Shown here: piece after piece, positions 39,230 through 51,300 of the stretch | How the letters are laid out: the number at the start of each line of letters is the position of its first letter | Position numbering within the stretch: position 1 is the stretch's first letter | DNA from: Candidozyma auris | Lineage: Eukaryota; Ascomycota; Pichiomycetes; Serinales; Metschnikowiaceae | DNA length: 64,000 nucleotides | NCBI RefSeq assembly: GCF_003013715.1 | Contig: NC_072812.1 | Location: 868,001 to 932,000 of the forward strand | Direction of reading: 5' to 3' | Translations under genes and position numbers: made by a program | Notes under the pieces: generated by a model | Databases searched by the model: none | What the model was told of the DNA's origin: nothing | Seen by the model: the letters and a program-made list of their open reading frames with translations, nothing else

Positions 39230-41176
39230 ATGTTGTCCGCAAGAAACTCCGCCAAAAATGCGTTCAAGCGTTTCGTGCGCCACCAGTCCAACGGTGCTCC
39301 AGGTGGCCCCGTGATTGGTATCGACTTGGGTACCACCAACTCCGCTGTTGCGGTGATGGAAGGTAAGATCCCCAAGATCATCGAAAACTCCGAGGGTGGC
39401 AGAACTACTCCATCCATCGTTGCCTTCACCAAGGAGGGTGAGCGTTTGGTGGGTATCCCAGCCAAGCGTCAGGCTGTTGTGAACCCAGAGAACACTCTTT
39501 TCGCCACCAAGAGATTGATTGGTAGAAGATTTGAGGATCAGGAGGTCCAGAGGGACATCAAGCAGGTGCCATACAAGATCATCAAGCACGAGAACGGTGA
39601 CGCCTGGCTCGAGGTCCGTGGCTCCCAGTACTCCCCTCAGCAGATTGGTGGTTTTGTTTTGAACAAGATGAAGGAGACCGCCGAGTCCTACTTGGGTAAG
39701 ACCGTCAAGAACGCCGTGGTCACCTGTCCTGCCTACTTTAACGATGCTCAGAGACAGGCCACCAAGGATGCCGGTAAGATTGTTGGCTTGAACGTCATGA
39801 GAGTCGTCAACGAGCCAACTGCTGCTGCCTTGGCCTACGGTTTGGAGAAGAAGGAAGGTGAGGTTGTTGCCGTGTTCGACTTGGGTGGTGGTACTTTCGA
39901 TATTTCCATCTTGGACATTGGTGCAGGTGTCTTCGAAGTGAAGTCCACCAACGGTGACACTCACTTGGGTGGTGAGGATTTCGACATTGCCATCGTCAGA
40001 AACATTGTTCAGACTTTCAAGAAGGAGTCTGGTATTGACTTGGAGTCCGACAGAATGGCTATCCAGAGAATCAGAGAGGCTGCTGAGAAGGCCAAGATTG
40101 AGTTGTCTTCTACCGTCTCTACCGAGATCAACTTGCCATTTATTACTGCTGACGCCTCTGGTCCTAAGCACATCAACCAGAAGATCACTAGATCTCAATT
40201 TGAGTCTCTCGTTGAGCCTTTGGTCAAGAAGACCGTTGAGCCATGTAAGAAGGCCTTGAAGGACGCTGGTTTGTCTACCTCCGATGTTTCTGAGGTCATC
40301 TTGGTTGGTGGTATGTCCAGAATGCCAAAGGTCATGGAGACCGTCAAGTCTATTTTCGGCAAGGAGCCATCTAAGGCTGTCAACCCAGATGAGGCTGTTG
40401 CTATGGGTGCCGCTATCCAGGGTGGTATCCTTGCTGGTGAGGTTAAGGATGTTGTCCTTTTGGATGTCACCCCATTGTCCTTGGGTATTGAGACTATGGG
40501 CGGTGTCTTCGCTAGATTGATCTCTAGAAACACCACCATTCCAGCCAAGAAGTCTCAGATCTTCTCTACCGCCTCTGCCGGTCAAACCTCTGTTGAGATC
40601 AGAGTATTCCAGGGTGAGAGAGAATTGACCAGAGACAACAAGTTGATTGGTAACTTCACCTTGTCTGGTATCCCACCTGCTCCAAAGGGTGTTCCTCAGA
40701 TTGAGGTCACCTTCGACATCGACACTGATGGTATCATCAAGGTCTCTGCTCGTGACAAGGCTACCAACAAGGACGCCTCCATCACCGTTGCTGGCTCTTC
40801 TGGTTTGTCTGACGCCGAGATTGAGAAGATGGTTCAGGACGCCGAGAAGTTCGCTGAGTCTGACAAGGCTAAGAGAGAGTCTATTGAGTCTGCCAACAGA
40901 GCTGACCAGTTGTGTAACGACACTGAGAACTCTTTGAACGAATTCAAGGACAAGATCGAGTCTGCCGACGCTGACAAGCTTAAGGAGCAGATCGCCTCTT
41001 TGAGAGAGATCGCTGTCAAGGCCCAGGCTGGTGAAGAGGTTGATGCCACTGAGTTGAAGAACAAAACCGAGGAGTTGCAGAACGAGTCCTTGAAGGTTTT
41101 CGAGAAGTTGTACAAGAGCAACAACGAGAACGAGAACAACAACAACAGCGGCAACGAATCTTCTGAACAGAAGTAA
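39230..41176 (+). CDS. SSC1: Mitochondrial matrix Hsp70
   Basis: This chaperone is the ATPase of the presequence import motor (with Tim44, Pam16/18, Mge1) and folds matrix proteins. The 648-residue protein has an N-terminal Arg/Lys/Ser presequence (about 25 residues), then the ATPase motifs [20 protein letters not shown] and [11 protein letters not shown]. It has the mitochondrial and bacterial type linker [12 protein letters not shown] and a substrate-binding domain with N/E-rich tail. Codon use is strongly biased toward a few codons, marking very high expression, and produces a long spurious frame on the opposite strand. The start at 39230 is chosen as the Met preceding the presequence; the frame continues upstream to 39092 but overlaps the heat-shock element. 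Confidence 0.97.
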   Translation: MLSARNSAKNAFKRFVRHQSNGAPGGPVIGIDLGTTNSAVAVMEGKIPKIIENSEGGRTTPSIVAFTKEGERLVGIPAKRQAVVNPENTLFATKRLIGRRFEDQEVQRDIKQVPYKIIKHENGDAWLEVRGSQYSPQQIGGFVLNKMKETAESYLGKTVKNAVVTCPAYFNDAQRQATKDAGKIVGLNVMRVVNEPTAAALAYGLEKKEGEVVAVFDLGGGTFDISILDIGAGVFEVKSTNGDTHLGGEDFDIAIVRNIVQTFKKESGIDLESDRMAIQRIREAAEKAKIELSSTVSTEINLPFITADASGPKHINQKITRSQFESLVEPLVKKTVEPCKKALKDAGLSTSDVSEVILVGGMSRMPKVMETVKSIFGKEPSKAVNPDEAVAMGAAIQGGILAGEVKDVVLLDVTPLSLGIETMGGVFARLISRNTTIPAKKSQIFSTASAGQTSVEIRVFQGERELTRDNKLIGNFTLSGIPPAPKGVPQIEVTFDIDTDGIIKVSARDKATNKDASITVAGSSGLSDAEIEKMVQDAEKFAESDKAKRESIESANRADQLCNDTENSLNEFKDKIESADADKLKEQIASLREIAVKAQAGEEVDATELKNKTEELQNESLKVFEKLYKSNNENENNNNSGNESSEQK

Positions 41177-41319
41177 ACATGATGGATGATAAGATAAGTT
41201 TCAAATGTGGGTCTCACACTTGTACCCGTTACTTGTATATATTGCTGTAATTAAACTGATACTAATGTGGAGTAGATGATGATTCGTTATATGCTATTAT
41301 GAGGAGATGAAAAATGCAA

Positions 41320-43269
41320 TTAGTTGTTGCCAGCGGCTACATTCAAGTTACAATGAATGCCTGTAGATCTTGGGATCTGATACGATACTTCAGCTGTATC
41401 TTGCAGATACTTGGAACTTGGGGTAGCTGGCACTGTAGTAGCTGGCACTGGAGTAGCTGCAGCAGGTGTGCTTGTAACAGTAGACTTTTTACGCCGAAGA
41501 GTACCATAGCGCTTGACTATGGCAGATTCTGTGGCTGATTGTGTTTCCAGGTTCAGGTAGTTAGAAGAGCCAGAGGCAGAAGTTGCGTCGTCAGAGTCGT
41601 AATCCAACATCTCTCCAAGAACGGAACGACGGTTGAGAGTCTCGTGGAGCTTGACCACTGTTGGGTCCTCCTCCCAATCGGAAACCTCTTCCGGCAATGA
41701 CACAACATCGTTATCGCTCAAGATCGAGTCTGAGACAGACACGAGAGAGATCATGTCGTCATCAGGAGCCTGTTCAGACTCTGCCACGGTCAGTGGCTTG
41801 AAAATCTTTTCAGAAGCAGCAGAATTTCCTCTCGAGTGATCCAATGGTAAGGAGTTTGTATCTCTGTCGCTGCTATTTTTAACGATGCTGGCATTGTAAG
41901 ACAGAGCCACTTCAGGCGTTCCCTTCAACATCGAAGGTACACTATGGCCTGCCACGAGGGCCTGGAACAAGGTGATTTCTTGACGCAATTGAATCCTTCT
42001 TGCGAGAACATTGGCCAAGTAGCGTCTCCAGAGAGCTTGCATTTGCAGCTTTTCAAATGATGCAGAAACAGTATGTGGAGGTGGCTGTGGAGCATCTGAC
42101 TCTGTGAGTGCCGAAGAAGAGTTGTACGTTTTGCCTCTGCCTGAGCTGCTGAGTTCCTGCTGTTCACTGATGAACTTGGAGATGTGAGACCATTTTCCAT
42201 CGTCTGTAGAGATTGCGTTGCCTGACGGATGAGAAGAAGAAACTGCTGTCACAGGCCCAGGTTTGAGAGAAGCGACAGCACCTGTTTTTGCAGCTTCATG
42301 GCCAGCCATATGCTTGAGTTCGTCGGTGAGCCCCTCTACTCTAGAAGCACCCTGCTCTTTGCCCAAGTATGGGTTTTTGAGAGGAGCAGAGATCGCTGCT
42401 GGTGCAGAAGGTGTTTTGGAAGACTTCCTGCGATGAAGCGACTCTTTTCTCATCACCGCCTTTTGCGTGGCTTTCTTCTTGGTGACAAATGCATGGACTC
42501 TTCTCGGCCAGTGTTTCATGGCCTTCAATTTTGCAACCAATTTGCGCAACCGAAGTTTAAGCCTGTAACCCATAGAACCGTCTTTAAACCTGAGTGCTTT
42601 TCTGCGGAAAAGTCCCAGAGACGCTCTGTCGTAGTCCGGCCCAGCCTTCGTAGGCTTCCTCCGCAAAATGGTTCTCTTGCGAGTCCTCGACCTGCTCCTG
42701 TTGCTCAGCGAATCCTGTCTTGTTGAAAAAATCGTAGCTTGCGACCCCATGGAGTCTGAAATGTCTCTGTGCTCGCTGTATACGCTCGAGCAGTTATTAG
42801 ATCCCTTTGACCTGGGCACGTCAGCGATGAACTGCGAGAACCGCTCTGGCACTTGATGTAGGGGCCCGCTGTGGAGCTGAAGATGGGTCTTTCTGTCGAT
42901 CATCAGATGCTTGGAAGGTACTTTAGGGCTCAGCTTCACCAGCGACTTCACCAGCGACTTCACCAGAGGCTTCACCAGCGTATCCAATTGCTGTTCCAAC
43001 TGCTGTGGCTGCACCTGGGTCGCCAGGTCTTCGTAGTCACTGTAGTGGTAGTAGGAAACAGAGGCAGGCACTGACAGCTGGGAGGTATCTGTACGGACCT
43101 CGAGTCTTTCGTGGGGCAGTTGGCTTGAGGGAGGAATGGGCATTTTTTTTTCTTTGGAGTATGGGGTCTCTTGGAGAAGTTCGCTTGTAAGCACATCAGA
43201 GACTGTGTGGTCAGACGTGTCTGACTTAGCTGTGAGCACTGGTTTCCACTCTGACGATGCTGTGCTCAT
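41320..43269 (-). CDS. Uncharacterised Ser/Thr-rich protein, possible Aim44-like bud-neck protein
   Basis: A 649-residue, mostly low-complexity protein. Visible parts are an N-terminal region with a four-copy L-V-K-(S/P) repeat and a basic region (about residues 190-290) with many Arg/Lys clusters. A helical, probably coiled-coil stretch lies near residue 410-440 (F-E-K-L-Q-M-Q-A-L-W-R-R-Y-L). Acidic patches flank residue 550, and a short motif K-R-Y-G-T-L-R-R-K-K-S lies close to the C-terminus. No enzymatic domain is recognised. It lies next to PEP4 here. In S. cerevisiae, PEP4 (YPL154C) lies close to AIM44 (YPL158C), a bud-neck regulator of similar size, so an Aim44 relation is possible but unproven. 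The start at 43269 is the first ATG. Confidence 0.6.
   Translation of the reverse strand: MSTASSEWKPVLTAKSDTSDHTVSDVLTSELLQETPYSKEKKMPIPPSSQLPHERLEVRTDTSQLSVPASVSYYHYSDYEDLATQVQPQQLEQQLDTLVKPLVKSLVKSLVKLSPKVPSKHLMIDRKTHLQLHSGPLHQVPERFSQFIADVPRSKGSNNCSSVYSEHRDISDSMGSQATIFSTRQDSLSNRSRSRTRKRTILRRKPTKAGPDYDRASLGLFRRKALRFKDGSMGYRLKLRLRKLVAKLKAMKHWPRRVHAFVTKKKATQKAVMRKESLHRRKSSKTPSAPAAISAPLKNPYLGKEQGASRVEGLTDELKHMAGHEAAKTGAVASLKPGPVTAVSSSHPSGNAISTDDGKWSHISKFISEQQELSSSGRGKTYNSSSALTESDAPQPPPHTVSASFEKLQMQALWRRYLANVLARRIQLRQEITLFQALVAGHSVPSMLKGTPEVALSYNASIVKNSSDRDTNSLPLDHSRGNSAASEKIFKPLTVAESEQAPDDDMISLVSVSDSILSDNDVVSLPEEVSDWEEDPTVVKLHETLNRRSVLGEMLDYDSDDATSASGSSNYLNLETQSATESAIVKRYGTLRRKKSTVTSTPAAATPVPATTVPATPSSKYLQDTAEVSYQIPRSTGIHCNLNVAAGNN
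42934..42981. repeat. Four 12-bp tandem units within the Aim44-like gene
   Basis: Unit CTTCACCAGCGA (plus strand), four copies with minor changes. Read on the minus strand, it encodes the L-V-K-(S/P) repeat of the N-terminal region. Confidence 0.85.
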
Positions 43270-43803
43270 GGTTTTATCGGAGAGGATTATAAAATCGTTT
43301 TAAAAATGGCTAGGAGATGAGCTGGAAGTGGCAGGGATTTTAAAAATACTTATTTTGTGGTGAGTTTCTTGATCTAGTCGAGGATTGATCCGGCTGGCTG
43401 GCTGTTGCCTGATCGGGCATCACCAGCACTTTGCGAGCATGGGAGACAGGATGAGCTCGGGATACGAACTGGCCAGGGACACAGGAAGCGCTGAGAAAAC
43501 ATTAGATAAAGTTCAAATTCTGAGTTGTATTCACTGAAAGATGCTGATCTTGCTCTCGTGGTTCTGTTGGCGTCTTTTTGGGAAGGTGATGTGTATGGCA
43601 AGTTGACAGGAAAGCTGGTGAGGCTATTTCGCAGCCACATCTTATCAGCCGCAGCGATGGTTTCTTCTGATTATTTAGAACCTGCTGGCAGCTGCCTTTG
43701 CGAGCTCAGTTGGAAACTACATCGCTGGACTTTGCGACTACAGACGCTGACTATAGGTACTCTTTTGTTCAGTAGGGTTATATTCTAGTGCTGTTGATGC
43801 AAC
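43270..43803. other. Promoter of the Aim44-like gene and PEP4 3' flank
   Basis: 534 bp. Open frames here are short and unconserved, and no motif stands out. Confidence 0.45.
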
Positions 43804-45635
<1,832 letters not shown>

Positions 45636-47153
45636 TTACAACTTGTTAAACTCCTCGATAGCCTTGTCATAGCCCTGCTCCCACTCCCAGAGGAACTTCG
45701 ACTTGCCCTTGGCGTCAATGTGCTCTTTCAAACGGGCACATTTCACCGCTTGCCTGCGCCCAAGAAGAGAACCCTGTTTGGCAAATTCCACACTGTCTCT
45801 CCAGGCAGCAGTGAACCCTTCCTTGTAGCGATCATGCTCGTACTTCTCCTTGGGATTTTGCAGGTTCCAGTAGTCAGTGTGTGCCTTCAAATTGCCGTCG
45901 AGAAGTTCCTGGAACTTGTTGTCGTCAGGCACTGTGATAGCTGGTGGGCTGAAACTGTGGTGCAATTGCTGGCGGAAGTCCCATTCACCTCCATTGCCAG
46001 ACTCGAATTTGTAAGTCCAGAAGAAACAGCCACCTCCAGCGCGCTTGAAGATGAGATCTGCGACCTTGGCTCCGTATTGGCCAGTGAGCTCAGCTCTCTT
46101 TTGGTTCCCATAGTCATTGGGATCCAATCCGGCTTTACTGATTGTCTGGCCATCCAAAACACATGACCATTCTCCAACCATGAAATCGACACCATTACCA
46201 TCGTCATTGATGTTGGTGAGAAGATCACCGTCCAAGTCGTTCGTAATCTGCTCAGGGCTTTTGCACTTGTCCTTGTCGTCGAAACAGCGGTACACATGGT
46301 GATCAATAACCACACCAATAGTTGTTCCAATGTCCTGGTTCTCCTGTACCCATTTGGCCCACTGGTCGGGCCACCAGCCGTCGGAAATCACCACAGGCAC
46401 AGACTTGTCGACCGACCGAATAGCATTGATTGCCTCAGCATAGTACTTCTTTTGCTTTCCGGCAGTTTCCGAGAATTCTGATTCATTCACAATCTGAATT
46501 CCTGCAATATTCTCATATTGAGCAACGTCGCCAGCGACAAACTTGAGTGCATCGATCATCAAAGATTGTGCTGACTTCTTCTCCCAAAACTCAGCCTTCC
46601 CATTGGCACTCTCACCACTGTGATCGTTTCCGTTAGCACCATAGGGCAAACCATGAACATCAATCAACACTCCGATATCAAAACGACCAGCAGGCTCAAT
46701 GAAGTTTTTCTTGACAATTTCCCAAGAGTTCTTGTAGATATCTGCAACCTTCTCAAACTTAGTGCCTTTAGTGTACTTGCCGCCGTCAATATTCCAGTAT
46801 CCTATTGGAAGCCTGATAGCTGTCACTCCGTTGTCCTTAAGCCACTGCCAATCGTCATCATTGACGTATGACTTCCAATGGTTCTCGAGCTTCTCTCTTG
46901 CACCGTCCTTGCCCAACTCCTTGATATTCTTTTCGGCAGCCTCTAGCTCGGTGTTAGCACCTTCGGGGAACGGAGAGTGGAATATCCATTTTTCTCCCAC
47001 GAAACAGGCACCGAAGTTCGGGCCAAAGTTGTATCTGGCCCTGTAGATCTGCTTCTTGGTAGGTGGCTGACCTGCAGTGACAGGAGGATCAGCAGCATTG
47101 ACTGAGTCCACAGAGTGGGCTCTCATTTTGTCGACGAGCTTCGAAAGACCCAT
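45636..47153 (-). CDS. GH5-family glycoside hydrolase without signal peptide (YBR056W-like)
   Basis: A 505-residue TIM-barrel hydrolase of the exo-beta-1,3-glucanase-related GH5 group. The catalytic acid/base N-E lies at residue 223-224 (Q-I-V-N-E-S-E-F), the nucleophile Glu at 328 (V-G-E-W-S), and conserved R-L-P-I-G-Y-W, D-V-H-G-L-P and H-H-V-Y precede them. Unlike secreted Exg1/Xog1, it has no signal peptide, starting M-G-L-S-K-L-V-D-K-M. This fits S. cerevisiae YBR056W (501 residues), a putative glycosidase found in the mitochondrial intermembrane space; the substrate remains unknown. The start at 47153 is the first ATG. Divergent from the secreted cysteine-rich protein gene. Confidence 0.87.
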   Translation of the reverse strand: MGLSKLVDKMRAHSVDSVNAADPPVTAGQPPTKKQIYRARYNFGPNFGACFVGEKWIFHSPFPEGANTELEAAEKNIKELGKDGAREKLENHWKSYVNDDDWQWLKDNGVTAIRLPIGYWNIDGGKYTKGTKFEKVADIYKNSWEIVKKNFIEPAGRFDIGVLIDVHGLPYGANGNDHSGESANGKAEFWEKKSAQSLMIDALKFVAGDVAQYENIAGIQIVNESEFSETAGKQKKYYAEAINAIRSVDKSVPVVISDGWWPDQWAKWVQENQDIGTTIGVVIDHHVYRCFDDKDKCKSPEQITNDLDGDLLTNINDDGNGVDFMVGEWSCVLDGQTISKAGLDPNDYGNQKRAELTGQYGAKVADLIFKRAGGGCFFWTYKFESGNGGEWDFRQQLHHSFSPPAITVPDDNKFQELLDGNLKAHTDYWNLQNPKEKYEHDRYKEGFTAAWRDSVEFAKQGSLLGRRQAVKCARLKEHIDAKGKSKFLWEWEQGYDKAIEEFNKL

Positions 47154-47663
47154 AGTGAAGATGTGGTAAGAAAAGGTAAAAGATAAAAAGTGTAGTCACA
47201 GATCATACAGCAGGGGTGATTTTGCAATCATTCTTGCTAGGAGACGATTGCTAGCGATTGTGCAGGAAACACAGCCCATAAGGTCCCAGACACAACCGGG
47301 GAGCCAAAACATACCAACGTTTAATCGTATCCTTTATGGATCTTGGACTTTGATTTTGCAATCGTCATCAGTCAATTTGGGGAGACATCTTTTGTGTACT
47401 CTTCAGGTGTGGGTAGCGCAAAAGTGAGTTACGCAAACACCACGTAGATAGCAAGTAGGCCTAGAAAAGGCCGCAATAAATACTCAAAGTCATAGAATAC
47501 TTCGTGCTGTAGAAAACTTTCAACCTCGATATTCTGGGATCATACCGCAATTCTCATATCTGGCCTCAAACCTGGGTGGTGAAGTGAGCCTTTCCTGAAT
47601 ACTATATATAGTGAAACCAGAGACCCCAGGTTTTCTCTTTTAGTACACCTTCTTTTACTGATT
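47154..47663. other. Divergent promoter of GH5 gene and cysteine-rich protein gene
   Basis: 510 bp. A TATA box TATATATA lies at 47603-47610, 54 bp before the start at 47664. No other elements are assigned. Confidence 0.55.
47603..47610 (+). promoter_or_regulatory. TATA box of the secreted cysteine-rich protein gene
   Basis: TATATATA placed 54 bp upstream of the start codon. TATA-box promoters in yeasts are typical of regulated, stress-responsive genes. Confidence 0.65.
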
Positions 47664-48236
47664 ATGAAGTTTTCATTTTCATTTCAATTCTTTTTGACAG
47701 CTTTTCTGGTTTGGGCAACTCTTCCAGCCAGTCTTGATTTCGAATCCTTAGACAGTGCTCAGAAAGCTGCTGTGAACGGTGGTCACATAGTGTATAACAC
47801 TGGGGCGTATAGTCTTTCGTATGTGAATTCCACTACGGGTAAAAGCGACTTTCAGGGGCAGCTTGCAGTGATATACTTACCAACAGAAAAGAAACACTTT
47901 GTTTTTGACTTATATACTGGCGAACAGATATTTTTCATTGACCGGCCCACACCCAGTGCTATCAGTAGCGAGCCGCAAGACAAAGACAGTTCCGTGGAAT
48001 TTCTGATTTTCGAGAAACAATGCAAAAATAGGGAGTTGGGCAACCCAAACTCTGGCATTTGTCCCCACCATGTGTGCCACTTTGGAGATTCCAACAATTG
48101 TACTGGGGGGTATTTCGACTGCTGCACTGCTGCACTCAGAGACTACAACGGAAAATACGCATGTTCCAATGCAATCTGCAAAGATGCCTCAGAATATCTT
48201 CTAAACCACAGAGATGGAGGATGTTGCAATAAGTGA
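47664..48236 (+). CDS. Small secreted cysteine-rich protein of unknown function
   Basis: A 190-residue protein with a clear N-terminal signal peptide (M-K-F-S-F-S-F-Q-F-F-L-T-A-F-L then A-T-L-P-A-S, cleavage about residue 22). The middle is beta-rich without cysteine. The last 72 residues hold all ten cysteines, among them two adjacent Cys-Cys pairs. N-glycosylation sequons are seen at N-S-T (about residue 55) and N-C-T (about 150). There is no GPI-attachment tail or transmembrane segment, so a soluble secreted or wall-associated protein is predicted. I recognise no family. The ATG at 47664 follows a TATA box by 54 bp and starts the signal peptide. Possible roles include cell-wall, adhesion or inter-yeast interaction, but the sequence shows none of them. 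Confidence 0.75.
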   Translation: MKFSFSFQFFLTAFLVWATLPASLDFESLDSAQKAAVNGGHIVYNTGAYSLSYVNSTTGKSDFQGQLAVIYLPTEKKHFVFDLYTGEQIFFIDRPTPSAISSEPQDKDSSVEFLIFEKQCKNRELGNPNSGICPHHVCHFGDSNNCTGGYFDCCTAALRDYNGKYACSNAICKDASEYLLNHRDGGCCNK

Positions 48237-48382
48237 CAAAAAGATAATAGAACCCGCTAAAGTAAATTATATATGGTAATCTATGACTTTAGGTAATGCT
48301 CCATACTACTACGTCTGTCCTGCACCACTGACACATCAGAGGCTACTTCTAGATAAGATATTACCTTTGCCATCGTCCTCTC

Positions 48383-51300
48383 ATGCCATGGCCCGAGTCG
48401 TTCAACTCTTTATATAGAAAGTTTGCGCTTATAAACACGCATTTGACGTTCTTGTCTTCGTTTTCTCGTCAAACAATCCCTACTTTCGAACATATTCAGA
48501 AACTTAATGATGACATCTCCAGGCTTGATCTACAGATGATCAAGGACCTTCTACCGGATGGTGACGTCACTTTCGACTACATTGATGAAAATCAGCTTCT
48601 TATAGGAGAGAGAATTGACTTCAAGCGTACAAAGGGCGGTCTCAACCAGAATCAGCCCAGATCAATAGACGATGCGTATGAGGCCGTTGCCCGCAAGAAC
48701 GCCGACAAGCCTGAGAAGCAGCTTCTCGTATTTGAATTCTGCGATGTCAAGGTGAGAGGGATCGGGGCTGTGATCAAGGGCAAGGACAAGTGGAAAAAGG
48801 CCAAGACAACGAAGTCACCACTGCCTCCAAAGTTCTTCACGGTAACCAAGGAACTAACCATGGAACTGCTTTCGCAAGAGCAGCTACGTGCAATCATAGC
48901 AGGTAGAAATGAGTTTTTTACTTCCTGTGTTGATGAATATTTGGAAAGCTTTACTCAAGAGGAGATCGAGGAAGGAGTACCCTTCAAGGCACTCGTTGAG
49001 AAAAACGTCAAGAACATCCCAGAGCCTTCATACTTGAGCGATCCAGTAGAAGTGATGACAGTCAGAAATACTGAAATTGTATCAGATGAAAAGCCCAATG
49101 TCGAGACTATGCTTCAGACGTTGAAGGAGAAGCCCTTGTTCAGGGATCAAATTTCGACTCTAGCAACATTGACAGAGCAAAGGGCAGCTAGGCACCAAGC
49201 ACTTAGCCATGAGCTTCTTCATGGACACTTGGTAGATGCTTTGTGGGACCACAAGGGCATTGATGCTCTTGAGAACGGGCTCTATACTCACCAAGCGAAG
49301 GCCCTCGAAGCCGTCCTCGCTCAGCAGAAGCATGTCATTGTAAGTACTTCCACAAGTTCAGGTAAGTCACTAATTTACCAGCTACCAGTGCTCAGTGATA
49401 TACTTGATGACTGCGATAGCGGTATCAATGCCCACAGGAGAACTACTACGGCTATGTTCATCTTCCCCACAAAGGCACTAGCTCAAGACCAAAAGAGACA
49501 TCTATCAGAGCTAATAGCTCATTTACCTCCCAGGCATAGGAAAATCACTGTGGACACCTATGACGGTGACACCCCTACAAAGGATAGAGCACACATCAGA
49601 AACTATGCTGATATCATTTTTACAAACCCAGATGCTATTCACGCTGCAATCTTACCTAATCATGCTGTCGAGGCACCTGACGAAAGACGTGGTTGGACAG
49701 AGTTCCTTACGAATCTCAAGTATGTTGTTATCGATGAATTGCATGTGTACAAAGGTACCTTTGGGGTTCATGTCTCGTACGTCATGGCTCGACTTAATCG
49801 TTTGAAGGCACAGTTGGACAGCCAAAGCCGTACAAAGTACATCTCGTGCTCTGCGACCATCAAAAACCCGGAGTCACATTTCCGAACCATATGTTCCATT
49901 CCGGATGATGAAGAAATAGCCCACATCCATGAGGACGGAAGCCCGAGCTCTGAAAAAAAGCTCATTCTTTGGGAACCGCCTCTTATGATGAATAAAAAGG
50001 GACAGCGTGAATTACCGCAAAGCAAGCTCAAGCTGGCAACAACTGTGGATAGTCCAATTAAGTCTGCGTTTCTTCCTCGAGAGCATGTTGTGGGCGAGCT
50101 GGCAAAAATCTTAATACACCTTCTTTGCATGCTACCGTCGATTAAGGTGATTTTGTTCTGTCCTATCAGAGAGGTTTGTGAATTGGTTATCAAAGAATGT
50201 CGGACACTTATCAACTCAAAAGAATTTCCCCAATGGAGTAACATCAGTGAACATGATATAATGTCTTATAGAGGCGGGTACTCGAAGACAGATCGCAGAG
50301 CAATAGAGCAAAAGATGTTCACAGGGAAGCTACGGGCCATTGTAGCTACCAATGCATTGGAGCTTGGGATTGATCTTTCGGACTTAGATGTCGTGATAAG
50401 CTGTGGTTTTCCGGGCCTGAAACTGAATTTGCACCAACAATTCGGTCGAGCAGGAAGAAGCAGGAATTCGAAAGGCAGTTTGGCGATTCTTGTTTGTGGA
50501 TCAAACCCTCTCGACAGATTTTATTTGAAAAACCCCAACGAGGTGTTGGACAAAGAGTCGTACGAAGATCTCTGCGTTGAGGGTATTTTGGATGGGAGTC
50601 TGAACAGAGTGGTGATGTCGATGCACCTACAATGTGCTGCATTTGAATGGCCCATACATATCGAGGATGATTTACGTTGGTTTTCACCTCACAACGCAGA
50701 AAAAATGAATGAGACTTTCAGGCAGCTATGCATGGACAAACTCCACAAAGATGACAACGGCTACTATCGAACAGATCCCAGGTATCTTCCTTGGCCAGCT
50801 GAAAAAGTCAGTCTAAGGGCGATTGACGACGTTATGTTTGCAGTTGTAGATGTCACCAACAATCGGAATGTTGTGATCGAGGAAGTTGAGGCAGTGAGAA
50901 CAAGCTTCACATTGTATGAAGGTGGCATTTTTCTTCACCAAGGTTTTCCATACCTAGTAAAGGAATTCAGCTTTGAGGGACAATATGCGAAGGTTGAGCG
51001 AGTCAAGGTCACCTGGAACACTCAGCAAAGAGATTTTTCGGATGTCGATCCAATGGAAATTCAAATGGTCAAAAAGTTACATCCGCCGGGGATGGAAGCT
51101 GCCTCTGATATCCCAGTTTTTTTTGGAAAGATTCAAACAACCGTGATCGTTTTCGGCTACTTCAAGGTAGACAGGAAAGGTGAAATTTTAGATGTGGTGG
51201 AAGTCAAAAATCCTCCAATTAGACTTCAATCTAAAGGTCTTTGGATAGACATCCCTACTTCTGCAATCGAGGCAATCAAAGAAAAGTCACTTAGTCCTGC

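Noticed and set aside
39209..40585. 458-codon open frame on the strand opposite SSC1
   Set aside because: It is a by-product of the strong codon bias of SSC1; it begins before the SSC1 start and the translated sequence has no recognisable domain.
47664..48236. Reading the secreted cysteine-rich protein as a killer toxin
   Set aside because: Signal peptide and cysteines alone do not show toxicity; no toxin family motif was recognised, so it is left as unknown.
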